Shown one piece after another: positions 46,191 through 58,248 of a stretch of 64,000 nt of DNA (within the stretch, counting starts at the first letter, position 1; each line of letters starts with the position of its first letter). A program made the translations under genes and the position numbers. This DNA comes from Haematobia irritans (taxonomy: Eukaryota; Arthropoda; Insecta; Diptera; Muscidae): contig NC_134400.1 in assembly GCF_050003625.1 (NCBI RefSeq), forward strand, positions 45,621,096 through 45,685,095, read 5' to 3'. The notes beneath the pieces were generated by a model. It searched no databases and was not told where the DNA came from. It worked only from the letters and a program-made list of their open reading frames with translations.

Positions 46191-47260
46191 TGATGGGTTG
46201 CCCGGTTTCGACATTAAGCAAAAGAGGCGATGTGGGAATATCTTCTAACTGAAAATGTTCCTTCCAAAGTGCTAAATTACCAAGCGTAGCGCTTTGCTAA
46301 AGATGGCAAAATACCACTTGAAGGCATTGTAAATGCTTAAATATAAGGTAGCACAGCGTGATGGGAAGCTTCCCATGCGGTAAAGTGATTTTTCCATGAT
46401 TTCAATGGGCAGTCAGTGTGTAATACATGGACTATTCCTAGGGAAGGCAAACATTAAGAATTCATCTTCCATAGTCTGCAAGAGCGAATGTAGTAACCAG
46501 AAGCAGTAGAAGAGGAGGCAACTTGATACCCTATAATACTATCAGCCTTATATTTTACAACAACGACAGCTGTAATCGTCAAAGTTAAATTCTTTTGTTC
46601 CTTACCTCCCATTGGATATGTGTGGTGTCTCCACTTTCCGTGGCTGACCAATTTTACAAAAGAAGTGCCCGGAGTTTGGCACCACATCATGTTCACTGAC
46701 TTCTCCTTGCCACTTGGAAAATGTTACTGCCTGCATTTGTTTTGTTCGGCTTGCCACCATATACTCAACCCAACTCCAAGAAGGGGGCATATTGCCTACG
46801 TGGATATTGCTGTTGGTGGTGGTTGTGATATTCTTTCGGGTTCCTGTTGTTGTTGATTGGCAGTTAAGCTTCGATTACATTCAAGCCAAGTTTTGTACAA
46901 TTAAGTTGCCAACAAGTTTGAAATTATGCAATTATGCTCTCTGAAAAATTGCTGCTAAATTACCCACATTCAAACTTTCGCATATCGCGATGCAAGGAGC
47001 TGCATGATAAAATAAAAACAAAATGATTTTGCCCAATACAGATTTAGGAGAATGGAGGATGGTTGCGCATGCGCGTTTGTTACAACAATTCATTTAAATT
47101 AAAATGAAAGTTAAACACTTGTCTACCTAAAGATCCCGTATGTCAGTAAGGGGAATAGTGGAGGGAATGACTGACTATACGTTTTATGTCCTGTGTGGCG
47201 AATTCAATGAAGAGTCGTTGAAGTGTTTCCCAACAAAGAAAGTCACAGCCAAGATCCCAG
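46191..47260. other. Low-copy region, no supported gene
   Basis: Less AT-rich than its flanks and without recognised repeats. Overlapping frames on both strands (46454-46944) have no known motif. Confidence 0.3.
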
Positions 47261-47530
47261 TTAAGCAAATAAAATGTTGACAACATTTCCTACAGAAACG
47301 ACATTTTGATAAAATTTTCTTTAGAAATAACATTTTAACAAAATTTCCTATAGAAATAAAATTATGAGAAAATTTCGTACAGAAATGAAATTTTGATAAA
47401 ATTTCCTTTAGCAATGAAATTTTGAGAAAATTTTATATAGAAATTAAATTTTGACAACATTTCCTATTGAAATGAAATTATGAGAAAATTTCATAAAGAC
47501 ATTAAATTTGACAAAATTTCCTATAGAAAA
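47261..47530. repeat. 29 bp A/T minisatellite array
   Basis: Units such as AAATTTTGATAAAATTTTCT with TATAGAAAT, diverged; same family as 45346-46190. Confidence 0.8.
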
Positions 47531-47730
47531 GTGTCTGTTATAATTTGGATTTTTAATCTGGCATTTGTTTGTACGTGAATAGCTTTATTAATATACTGCG
47601 AAAGGAGAATGAAAATTCGATAAATGAGTTCTGCATACTAATTTTAATTTTATTGATCCTAGATTTAAAGTCAGATAGGTCGCTAAAAAAATGTCTTTAT
47701 TTTAAAGAAGCCGCATCTTCCCAGCATACC

Positions 47731-48503
47731 TTATACCCTGCTCTGTGGAACAGGGTATTATAAGTTAGTGTCTGTGGCAATAAAGCTCTGACTCGATCTA
47801 GCCATGTCAGTCTGTCTGTCTGAGAACACATTTTCGTGATCAAAGTCTAGGTCGCAGTTTCAGTCCAATCGACTACAATTTTGAGTATGTGTTTTGGGTG
47901 AGAATATAACCCTATTCTATTTTGGAAGAAATCGGTTGAGATTTAGATATATCTCCCATATATAACTTTCGTCCGATATGCACCTATATGGCCCCCGAAA
48001 TTCGAGTTTTAAACAGATTTGCTTTAAGAGATACAATGGATAGTGTCGAAAAGTTTGCCAAATTTGGTTGATATCGGTTCAGATTTAGATATAAATCACG
48101 TATATATCATTCGTCCGATTTACACCCATATGACCACCGTAGGTCAACATTTCACTACGAGTTACTTGAAATTTTTGCACAGAGAGTAGATTTATCATTC
48201 TAGCTATGCAAGCCAAATTTTGTCAAAATCGATTCAGATTTAGATATAGCTTCCATATATATCTTTCGCCCGAGTTAGGTTCATATGACCACGTAGGCCA
48301 AAGTTACCCTCCGAAAAATTTGAAATTTTGTAGAACTATGAACAGTTTAGCAATGTGTGCCAAATTTGGTCAAAATTTTGCAAAGTCTCCACATATATGC
48401 TATTTCGTTTTAGGAAAATGCGACCCAAATACATACATTTCAAATCATTACTGCTAAGTCAAAAACTTGTAAAAATGACTCAATTTTTTGAGAATCCCGC
48501 CTA
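47731..48503 (+). mobile_element. DINE-B Helentron-like element (copy H8), truncated
   Basis: Head TTATACCCTGCTCTGTGGAA CAGGGTATTATAA, then CTCGATCTAGCCATGTCAGT CTGTCTGTCTG and degenerate family-B 153 bp units with CAGATTTAGATATA. The tail is missing; the MITE at 48504 follows. Confidence 0.75.
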
Positions 48504-49118
48504 CACTGAAAAAAAGCATACTCGGTTCCAAAGATTTTGTCTTTACTTTAAAAAATTTGGTATTGATTCCGAGCCAAAGAAGCGGAGAATACAAGTAAGG
48601 ATACTTTTAAGACACAATTCTCTTTTAAATTTAGGTTTTGTGTACTTGCTTCTAGGAAGCAAATTTTAATTTTTCGCTTTCTCAGCTTTTTTCTTCATAT
48701 GCTATCAAAGTCCTTTAAAAACGAGTTAACGGCAACTTTATTTTCCAAATTAGGACTCGACTTCCAGTAGAAATTATGCTATGTTTGAAGTAAAAAACTT
48801 TTTTAAAATAAAGTTTTGAAAAACATGTCCTATATTTGAACGATTTTTTTTTGATTTCATTAAATTTAAAGAATTTTTCTGAATTATTAAAGTCAAGTTG
48901 ACCTTAGCCTATAAATTTTTTCTTTCATGTTAAGATACCCATTTTTAAGTGAAATCACTTAATTATAAGGACAATACGACTTCATTGAAAAGTTTATCGA
49001 CTTTTGGACAAGGAAAAAACTTTATATTAGAGAAATGCGTCTTCTATGCTAAGCAAAATTTGTATTCGTATTTTAAAGACATGAAATCTTTGACCTCACG
49101 ACAATATTTTTTTCAGTG
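48504..49118 (+). mobile_element. CACTGAAAAAA-family MITE, complete
   Basis: A 615 bp element, CACTGAAAAAAAGCATACTC to ...CAATATTTTTTTCAGTG, TA at 48502-48503 and 49119-49120. It is the complete reference copy for 1-226, 12861-13050 and 13652/14766. No transposase. Confidence 0.85.
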
Positions 49119-49247
49119 TAAAAGCAAACCGATTTACTCATTTGAACTGTCAAATTCTAATATTGTCAATTTCGATGGCACTGAGTTAAAGTAATTGTTA
49201 GACTAATTTAAATCTACAAGGTAGCTGGCACCTAATATGAATCCTTA

Positions 49248-51489
49248 ACAAGTATATAGTTCGGCCAGGCCGAAGCTTATGTACCCTCCACCATGGATTG
49301 CGTAGAAACTTCTTCTAAACTGCCATCCACAATCGGATTACTTAAGTTGCGGTAACGCTTGCCGATGGCAAGGTATATTAAAGCCTCCTAACACCGTCTC
49401 CTAAATTGTATGTAAGTCCATACGTGGTCATTAGCGTAGCTAGACAATTTTCCTAGGGGGGGCTATAGCCCCCCTAGCTGAATATTTATAGACTGAACTT
49501 ATAGGTTCAATTAATGTTTTATTTCATAAAAATAAATAACAATATAGGCATCAAAATAACTCGACAATTAATTTATAATAAAGCAACTAAAAGTAGTTCC
49601 ACACTCTTCCCAGCAAAAAAATTGGGAGTTGTTCTAAAGGCACAACTTTAAAAGCACTTCCAAAAATGTCCTCACAAAGAAGTTAATTATTTTAACTACA
49701 CATAATTTTTTTCATATTTTAATGCGTTTTTTTTTTGTTTTCTTAAAAAAAAGTAAGAATAAATAAAATGGTACAAATTATTTAAATTTTGCCACAAAAA
49801 TGCTAAATTCTTTATAGAAATTTTTATAGAATTTTTGAAAATATTCGAGGGAAAGCGTTTCAAACAAGCGTTAGAATGCGTTAAAAATCATAAAAAATAT
49901 GCATTTTTTTTTGTATATTTATAACAAAATTTTTTAATTACCATTCAAAACACTGAATTCGTGTCACACCTTAAGAAGTGATGCAAATTCATTGCAACGG
50001 CTGCTGAAACGGTGGACATTCGTTCTATGACAATTTCATATTACATTCATCGCTTCTCCCCCAATTTTGCACCACTTCCGGACCCAAAAAGAACATTTTC
50101 ACTTCTTTTTTGGCTACGCTTTTTTGCAGCATTATTAAGTTATTAATTTATGAAAGAATAGTTTTAATATCAATTACTATTTTTTAATTAAATTGACTAA
50201 ACCAGACTAAACAAAATAATAAAGGAGCTTTAGTTATTCACCTAAATCAAAAGTGCAACCACAGCTTTATTTTATAAATATCAGATTTCAAACATTACCA
50301 TCGGCAACTGCTGCCACAGCCAAAGTAATTCGATTGTGCATGAAAATCTTTAGCGGAACTTTGTGCGGTTATATATACTTGTTTAATTTTTATAAAAATG
50401 TAAAATCGTAAATAGGTTTTCAAATTCTGGGGGGGGGCTAAAATTTTTCTGGGGGGTCTAAGCCCCCTCCCCAGAGGCCTTCCTACGCTTATGTACGTGG
50501 TATATATTAAATCAAAAAAGATCGATCAAATACGTATATAATTCAGTTTGACAAAATTTTCTATAGACATAAAATTGTGACAAAATTTTCTATAGAAATA
50601 ATATTTTAACAAAATTTTCTATAGAAATAAAATTTTGACAAAATTTTCTATAGAAATAAAATTTTGACAAAATTTTCTATAGAAATAAAATTGTGACAAA
50701 ATTTTCCATAGAAATAAAATTTTGGTAGATTATTTTTGGCTCGAGTGGCAACCATGATTATGAACCGAATAAAATTTTAACAAAATTTTCTATAGAAATA
50801 AAATTTTGACAAAATTTTCCATAGAAATAAAATTTTGACAAAATTTTCTATAGAAATAAAATTTTAACAAAAATGTTCTAAAGAAATAAAATTTTAAATT
50901 TTTAATTTGTTATATATAATTATGGACAGATATGGACCAATTCTGGCGCGGTTGTTAAAGATCATATACTAACACCATGCTCCAAATTAAAACCGGATTG
51001 GATGAAATTTGCTTCTCTTTGAGGGTCCGCAAGCCAAATTTGGGGATCGGTTTATATGGGGGCTATATATAATTATGGACCGATGTGGACGAATTTTAGC
51101 GTGGTTGTTAGATACCATATACCAACATAATGTACCAAATTTCAGCCAGATCGGATGAAATATGCTTCTGTTAGAGGCTCCACAAGCCAAATCTGAGGGT
51201 CCCTTTATATGGGGGCTATACGTAAAAATTGACCGATATGGCCCATTTGCAATACCATCTGACCTACCTCAATAACAACTACTTGTGCCAAGTTTCAAGT
51301 CGATAGCTTGTTTCGTTCGGAAGTTAGCGTGATTTCAACAGACGGACGGACGGACATGGTTAGATCGACTCAGAATTTCACAACAACCCAGAATATATAT
51401 ACTTTATGGGGTCTTAGAGCAATATTTAGATGTGTTACAAACGGAATGACAAAGTTAATATACCCCCATCCTATAGTGGAGGGTATAAA
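49248..51489 (-). mobile_element. DINE-A Helentron-like element (copy H9)
   Basis: Left ACAAGTATATAGTTCGGCCAGGCCGAAG (the CGGCCGTA spacer is deleted); right ...CATCCTATAGTGGAGGGTATAA. 29 bp block at about 50530-50900 and short 153 bp array at about 50905-51240. A hAT MITE (49439-50493) is inserted near the tail. Confidence 0.85.
49439..50493. mobile_element. hAT-type MITE with G/C-rich ends
   Basis: A 1055 bp element flanked by an exact 8 bp direct repeat TACGTGGT (49431-49438, 50494-50501). Termini CATTAGCGTAGCTAG and, inverted, CATAAGCGTAGGAAG. Runs of G and C such as CCTAGGGGGGGCTATAGCCC lie just inside. A decayed DINE tail (about 50330-50390, TTATATATACTTGTTT) is nested within. Confidence 0.85.
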
Positions 51490-51790
51490 AATAAAAGAGG
51501 TTGAATATTGGCTTATTTTATTTTTATTTTTACTTATTTTGAGGATATTGCATAGTTGGTTTAAAGGAACTATGTTTGTACTTTGAAGTATCTGTTATTA
51601 TATTAAAAAACTTTTATTTATTAAAAATTGCGCATCCTAAAACTTACGTTGCGAAATCTTTAATATCGAGCAAATATTTTTTCACTGTAGGGGGCGCAAT
51701 GATATTGATTCTCATTGCGACTTTTCGACTTTATGTTATTGGAAATTCAATATTTCAAAACTTTTCATCCAAAATCGAATTTTCAATTTG
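51490..51790. other. Gene-free spacer
   Basis: AT-rich, no recognised feature. Confidence 0.3.
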
Positions 51791-52892
51791 TTATACCCTG
51801 CGCCACACTGTGGATCAGGGTATTATAAGTTAGTGCATATGTTTGTAACACCCAGAAGGAGACGAGATAGACACATGGTGTCTTTGGCAATAATGCTCAG
51901 GATAGGTCCCTGAGTCGATATAACCATGTCCGTCCGTCCGTCTGTCTGTGAACACATTTTTGTGATCAAAGTCTAGGTCGCAATTTAAGTCCAATCGCCT
52001 TCAAATTTGGCACATGTTCCTAATTTGGGTCAGAATAGAACCCTATTGGAAGAAATCGGTTCAGATTTAGATATAGCTCCCATATATATCTTTCGCCCGA
52101 TATGCACTAATATGGACCCAGCAGCCAGAGTTTTATACCGATTTGCTTGAAATTTTGTACAAACATAACACTTAGTCATATGGTCAAGTGTGCAAAATTT
52201 GATTGAAATCGGTTCAGATTTAGATATAGCTCCCATATATATCTTTCGCCCGATATGGACTTATATGGCCCCAGAAGCCAGATTTTTGGCCGAATTTGGT
52301 TGAAATTTTGCACCAATTTGGTTGAAATTTTGCACAGGGAGTAGATTTAGCATTGTAGCTATGAGTGCCAAATTTGGTTGAAATCGATTCAGATTTAGAT
52401 ATAGCTCCCATATATATCTTTCGCCCGATATGCACTTATGTGGACCCAGAAGCCAGAGTTTTATCCCGACTAGCTTGAAATTTTGCACAAGGAGTACAAT
52501 TGGTATTATAGTCATTTGTGCCAAATTTGATTGATATCGCTTCAGATTTAGATATAGCTTCCATATATATTTTTCGCCCGATATGGACTTATATGGCCCC
52601 AGAAACCAGAGTTTTTGCCCAATTTGGTTGAAATTTTGCACTGGGAGTACAATTAGTAATATAGTCATGTGTGTCAAATTTGATTGAAATCGGTTCAGAT
52701 TTAGATATAGCTCCCATATATATGTTTTTCTGATTTCGACAAAAATGGTCAAAATACAAACATTTTCGTTGTTAAATCGCCAGTTAAATCGAAAAGTTGT
52801 AAAAAAGACTCTAATTTTCCTAAACTTCTAATACATATATATCGATCGAAGTTTCCTTGAAATTGCTTCAGATTTAAATGTTTCCCATATTT
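51791..52892 (+). mobile_element. DINE-B Helentron-like element (copy H10), body
   Basis: Head TATACCCTGCGCCACACTGT GGATCAGGGTATTATAAG, then GAGTCGATATAACCATGTCC GTCCGTCCGTCTGTCTG, a phrase close to Drosophila INE-1. Family-B 153 bp units: TCAGATTTAGATATAGC at 52061, 52214, 52389, 52542 and 52695; one step is 175 because of a 22 bp local duplication. It is split at CCCATATTTTT by H11; its tail resumes at 54438. Confidence 0.85.
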
Positions 52893-54437
52893 TTATACCC
52901 ACCACCATAAAATGGTGACGGGGGTATAATAAGTTTGTCATTCCGTTTGTAACACATCGAAATATCGATTTCCGACTATATATATTCTTGATCAGGGAGA
53001 AATTCTAAGACGATATAACGATGTCCGTTTGTCTGTCTGTTGTAATCACGCTACAATCTTCAATAATGAAGCTTAATCGTGCTGAAATTTTTCACAAACT
53101 CGTCTTTTGTCTGCAGGCAGGTCAAGTTCGAAGATGGGCTATATCGGTCCAGGTTTTGTTATAGTCCCCATATAAACCGACCTCCCGATTTGAGGTCTTG
53201 GGCTTATAGAAATCGTAGTTTTTATCCAATTTGCCTGAAATTCGAAATCTAGAGGTATTTTATGACCATAAAGAGGTGTGCCAAAAATGGTGAGTATCGG
53301 TCCATGTTTTGGTATAGCCCCCATATAGACCGATCTCCCGATTTTACTTCTTGGGCTTATAGAAACCGCAGTTTCTATTCAATTTACCTGAAATTGGAAA
53401 TCTAGAGGTATTGTCGGGCCACATATACGTGTGCCAAAAATTGTGAGTATCGGTCCATATTTTGGTATAGCCCCCATATAGACCGATCTCTCGATTTTAC
53501 TTCTTGGGCTTATAGAAACCGCAGTTTTTATTCAATTTACCTGAAATTGGAAATCTAGAGGTATTGTAGGGCCACAAATACGTGTGCCAAAAATTGTGAG
53601 TATCGGTCCATGTTTTGGTACAGTCCCCATATAAAACGACCTCCCGATTTGGGGTCTTGGGCTTATAGAAACCGTAGTTTTTATCCAATTTGTCTGAAAA
53701 TGGAAATGTAGAGGTATTTTAGGACCATAAAGAGGTGTGCCGAAAATGGTGAGTATCGGTCCATATTTTGGCATAGCCCCCATGTAGACCGATTTCCCGA
53801 TTTTACTTCCTGGGCTTCTAGAATCCGAAGTTTTTATCCAATTTGCCTGAAATTGGAAATCTAGAGGTATTTTCGGGTCATAAAGAGGTGTGCCGAAAAC
53901 GGTGAGTATCGGTCCATATTTTAGTATAGCCCCCATAAGAACGATCTCCCGATTTAACTCCTTGGGTTTCTAGAAACCGTAGTTTTTATCTGATTTGCCT
54001 GAAATTGTAAATATTTTGGTATTTTAGGCTCACAAAAACGTGTATCGGATTAAGTTTTTATAGGTCCATTTGGTAATGACTCCATATAGACCGACTTCAC
54101 TTCTTGAGGGTGTAGAAGGCGCACTGATCATGAACTCAATGTAAAATTTCCAGATTTTACTTCTACAGATTTAAGATTTCAAATCAAGACGTTATTTTAT
54201 AATTTTCTTGCACACTTACAAGAGATGTTAATGATTCCTCTAAAACTCAAACAAAAATGGTTCTTATAAATCCATAATCTGATATAGTCCTCATAGGTGA
54301 AATCTTTAAATTTATCTTCGGGAAGTGTTCTCAAGTCCTCAAGCCCTCCTGAAATTTCAAAGGAAACCCTAATATTTGGTTCATGGTGGTGGGTATTTAA
54401 GATTCGGCCCGGCCAACTTATTGCTGTATATACTTGT
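52893..54437 (+). mobile_element. DINE-C Helentron-like element (copy H11), nested in H10
   Basis: Head TTATACCCACCACCATAAAA TGGTGACGGGGGTATAA, GTCTGTCTGTTG block, 153 bp family-C units (TGAGTATCGGTCCAT at 53291, 53444, 53597 and 53750, exact steps), tail with GGTGGGTATTTAAGATTCGG CCCGGCC and ...GTATATACTTGTT. The minus-strand frame MGAIPKHGPILTIFGTPLYG is the 51-codon unit. Confidence 0.9.
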
Positions 54438-54676
54438 TTTTTACTAAAATTGTGTTCCACCCTAGTGCATTAGCCGACTTAAATTTTGAGTCTATAGATT
54501 TTGTAGAAGTCTATCAAATTCTGTCCAGATCGAGTGATATTTAAATGTATGTATTTGGGACAAACCTTTATATATAGCCCCCAACACATTTGACGGATGT
54601 GATATGGTATCGAAAATGTAGATCTACAAAGTGGTGCAGGGTATAATATATTCGGCCTTTAGACTTTCCTTACTTG
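54438..54676 (+). mobile_element. DINE-B tail (completes H10)
   Basis: TTACTAAAATTGTGTTCCAC ... GTGGTGCAGGGTATAATATA TTCGGCC...TAGACTTTCCTTACTTG. In the uninterrupted copy H15b the same tail follows directly on CCCATATTTTT (62548), proving that H11 split H10. Confidence 0.85.
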
Positions 54677-56113
54677 TTATACCCACCACCATAGAATGGT
54701 GACGGGGGTATAATAAGTTTGTCATTCCGTTTGTAAAACATCGAAATATCGATTTGCGACTATATAAAGTATATATATTCTTGATCAGGGAGAAATTCTA
54801 AGACGATATAACGATGTCCGTCTGTCTGTCTGGCTGTCTGTCTGTCTGTCTGTTGTAATCACGCTACAGTCTTCAATAATGAAGCAATCGTGCTGAAATT
54901 TTGCACAAACTCGTCTTTTGTCTGCAGGCAGGTCAAGTTCGAAGATGGGCTATATCGGTCCAGGTTTTGATATAGTCCCCATATAAACCGACCTCCCGAT
55001 TTGGGGTCTTGGGCTTATACAAATCGTAGTTTTTATCCAATTTGCCTGAAATTGGAAATCTAGAGGTATTGTAGGACCACAAATACGTGTGCCAATAATT
55101 GTGAGTATCGATCGATATTTTGGTATAGCCCCCATATAGACCGATCTCCCAATTTTACTTCTTGGGCTTATAGAAACTGCAGTTTTTATCCAATTTGCCT
55201 GAAATTTGAAATCTAGAGGTATTTTATGACTATAAAGAGGTGTGCCAAAAATTGTGAGTATCGGTCCATGTTTTGGTATAGCCCCCATATAGACCGATCT
55301 CCCGATTTTACTTCTTGGGCTTATAGAAACCGCAGTTTTTATATAATTTGCCTGAAATTTGAAATCTAGAGGTATTTTATGACCATGAAGAGGTGTGCCG
55401 AAAATGGTGAGTATCGGTCCATGTTTTGGTATAGCCCCCATATAGACCGATCTCCCGATTGTACTTCTTGGGCTTATAGAAACCGCAGTTTTTATTCAAT
55501 TTATCTGAAATTGGAAATCTAGAGGTATTTTCGGGCCTTAAAGAGGTGTGCCGAAAACGGTGAGTATCGGTCCATATTTTAGTATAGCCCCCATAAGAAC
55601 GATTTCCAGATTTAACTCCTGGGTTTCTAGAAACCGTAGTTTTTATCTGATTTGCCTGAAATTCTAAATATTCTGGTATTTGAGGCTCACAAAAACGTGT
55701 ATCGGATTAGGTTTTTTCGGTCCATTTGGTAATGCCTCCATATAGGCCGACTTCATTTCTTGAGGGTGTAGAAGGCCAACTGATCATGAAAATTGCTTGA
55801 AACTCAATGTAAAATTTCCAAATTTTACTTCTACAGATTTAAGATTTCAAATCAAGACGTTATTTTATAATTTTCTTGCACACTTACAAGAGATGTTAAT
55901 GATTCCGCTAAAACTCAAACAAAAATGGTTCTTATAAATCCAGAATCTGATATAGTCCTCATAGGTGAAATCTTTAAATTTATCTTCGGTAAGTGTTCTC
56001 AAGTCCTCAAGCCCTCCTGCAATTTCAAAGGAAACCCTAATATTTGGTTCATGGTGGTGGGTATTTAAGATTCGGCCCTGCCGAACTTAGTGCTGTATAT
56101 ACTTGTTTTTTAC
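54677..56113 (+). mobile_element. DINE-C Helentron-like element (copy H12)
   Basis: Same head and tail as H11 with a longer CTGTCTGTCTG block and fewer 153 bp units (about 54940-55640). Starts immediately after CTTACTTG of the H10 tail. Confidence 0.9.
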
Positions 56114-56354
56114 TAAAATTGTGTTCCACCCTAGTGCATTAGCCGACTTAAATTGTGAGTCTATAGATTTGGTAGAAGTCTATCAAATTCTGTCCAGATC
56201 GAGTGATATTTAAATGTATGTAATTGGGACAAACCTTTATATATAGCCCCCAACACATTTGACGGATGTGATATGGTATCGAAAATGTAGATCTACAAAG
56301 TGGTGCAGGGTATAATATAGTCGGCCCCGCTCGACTTTAGACTTTCCTTACTTG
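56114..56354 (+). repeat. DINE-B tail, second tandem copy
   Basis: Repeats 54438-54676 with small changes and a better hairpin region (GTCGGCCCCGCTCGACT). It follows H12 as the first follows H11, so the unit [DINE-C + B tail] is tandemly duplicated. Confidence 0.85.
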
Positions 56355-57737
56355 TTATACCCACCACCATAGAATGGTGACGGGGGTATAATAAGTTTGT
56401 CATTCCGTTTGTAACACATCGAAATATCGATTTGCGACTATATAAGGTATATATATTCTTGATCAGGGAGAAATTCTAAGACGATATAACGATGTCCGTC
56501 TGTCTATCTGGCTGTCTGTCTGTCTGTTGTAATCACGCTACAGCCTTCAATTATTATTATTATTATTAGTTTATTTAAAATCATAATAAATTAAGAAAAT
56601 AAATACAAAAAATGAAGGTACTAACAACTAAAGTTTTCGACCTAACACAGTCTTCAATAATGAAGCAATTGTGCTGAAATTTTGCACAAACTCGTCTTTT
56701 GTCTGCAGGCAGGTCAAGTTCGAAGATGGGCTATATCGGTCCAGGTTTTGATATAGTCCCCATATAAACCGACCTCCCGATTTGGGGTCTTGGGCTTATA
56801 CAAATCGTAGTTTTTATCCAATTTGCCTGAAATTGGAAATCTAGAGGTATTGTAGGACCACAAATACGTGTGCCAAAAATTGTGAGTATCGGTCCATGTT
56901 TTGGTATAGCCCCCATATAGACCGATCTCCCGATTTTACTTCTTGGTCTTATAGAAACCGCAGTTTTTATACAATTTGCCTGAAATTTGCAATCTAGAGG
57001 TATTTTATGACCGTGAAGAGGTGTGCCAAAAATGGTGAGTATCGGTCCATGTTTTGGTATAGCCCCCATATAGACCGATGTCCCGATTGTACTTCTTGGG
57101 CTTATAGAAACCGCAGTTTTTATTCAATTTATCTGAAATTGGAAATCTAGAGGTATTTTCGGGCCTTAAAGGGGTGTGCCGAAAACGGTGAGTATCGGTC
57201 CATATTTTAGTATAGCCCCCATAAGAACGATTTCCAGATTTAACTCCTTGGGTTTCTAGAAACCGTAGTTTTTATCTGATTTGCCTGAAATTCTAAATAT
57301 TCTGGTATTTGAGGCTCACAAAAACGTGTATCGGATTAAGTTTTTATCGGTCCATTTGGTAATGCCTCCATATAGACCGACTTCACTTCTTGAGGGTGTA
57401 GAAGGCCAACTGATCATGAAAATTGCTTGAAACTCAATTTCCAAATTTTACTTCTCGGGTGAAAATCTACAGATTTAAGATTTCAAATCAAGACGTTATA
57501 TTATAATTTTCTTGCACACTTACAAGAGATGTTAATAATTCCTCTAAACCTCAACCAAAAATTGTTCTTATAAATCCAGAATCTGATATAGTCCTCATAG
57601 GTGAAATCTTTAAATTTATCTTCCGGAAGTGTCCTCAAGCCCTCCTGAAATTTCAAAGGAAAGCCTAATATTTGGTTCATGGTGGTGGGTATTTAAGATT
57701 CGGCCCGGCCGAACTTACTTCTGTATATACTTGTTTT
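56355..57737 (+). mobile_element. DINE-C Helentron-like element (copy H13)
   Basis: Third member of the series, with the fewest 153 bp units (about 56730-57240) and tail hairpin TTCGGCCCGGCCGAA. No B tail follows. A 96 bp LINE-type scrap is inserted at 56551-56646. Confidence 0.9.
56551..56646 (-). repeat. 5'-truncated LINE tail with (TAA)n end
   Basis: On the minus strand: GTTAGGTCGAAAACTTTAGT ... AATAAACTAATAATAATAAT AA, flanked by ACAG(C/T)CTTCAA (56540-56550, 56647-56657), an 11 bp target duplication with one change. H12 gives the empty site ACAGTCTTCAATAATG. A (TAA)n tail is typical of I-factor-type LINEs. Confidence 0.8.
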
Positions 57738-57782
57738 ATTTCATGTTTGGGAAATTTTCTATTACAACTTGTGAGACAAACA

Positions 57783-58248
57783 TTAATTTACAGTCCACTT
57801 TCTAATTAATAACACAGTTTTACAGTCCATTTTGGAGCCATCAGTGTAGAAATCTATATATCGTTTATTCCCCGGGGTCTGTGTGCACCACGTCTCACTG
57901 TTTGGAATTAGAGTTTCAAACGTTTTGTCGAAAAGTGGTTTCGCCACCGAACCATGGCCGTACATTTTTTCCGACCACAACGATAGCTCGCGCAACAGCA
58001 CAGCCGTTGTTCCAGCTGACTGTTTGGCCAAAATGTCTAAAGGCAATAGATGCAGCATGACATTAAGGGAATTTGTTCATGTCTTACTGAATGCGCCTGA
58101 GATACACAAGCACTCCATACGCTGGACTTTATCTAAACTTGTCGGCTGCTGAAGTGCCGGCCATCAGACTACAACACCATATAGCATTATAGGTCTAACC
58201 GCTGCCGTGTGTAGCCAATGCACAATTTTCGGTTTTAGTCCCCACCTT
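57783..58248 (-). pseudogene. LINE ORF2 remnant: RT C-terminal part to RNase H start
   Basis: Minus strand from 58248: RWGLKPKIVHWLHTAAVRPI, MLYGVVV, a stop where Trp is expected, WPALQQPTS, then ILHLLPLDILAKQSAGTTAV, and KRYIDFYTDGSKMD with the first RNase H Asp (TDGS). It ends at a small duplication of GGACTGTAAAAC. Continuous with 59098-59330 across Helentron H14: the codons join in frame as YSCKKAIE-RWGLKP. Same family as 13790-14763. Confidence 0.85.

Noticed and set aside
46454..46944. Overlapping 60-80 codon frames on both strands
   Set aside because: Mutually overlapping, without recognisable domains or codon signal.
48949..49194. 81-codon frame MKSLNYKDNTTSLKSLSTFG
   Set aside because: Runs out of a TA-flanked MITE into flanking DNA; no homology recognised.
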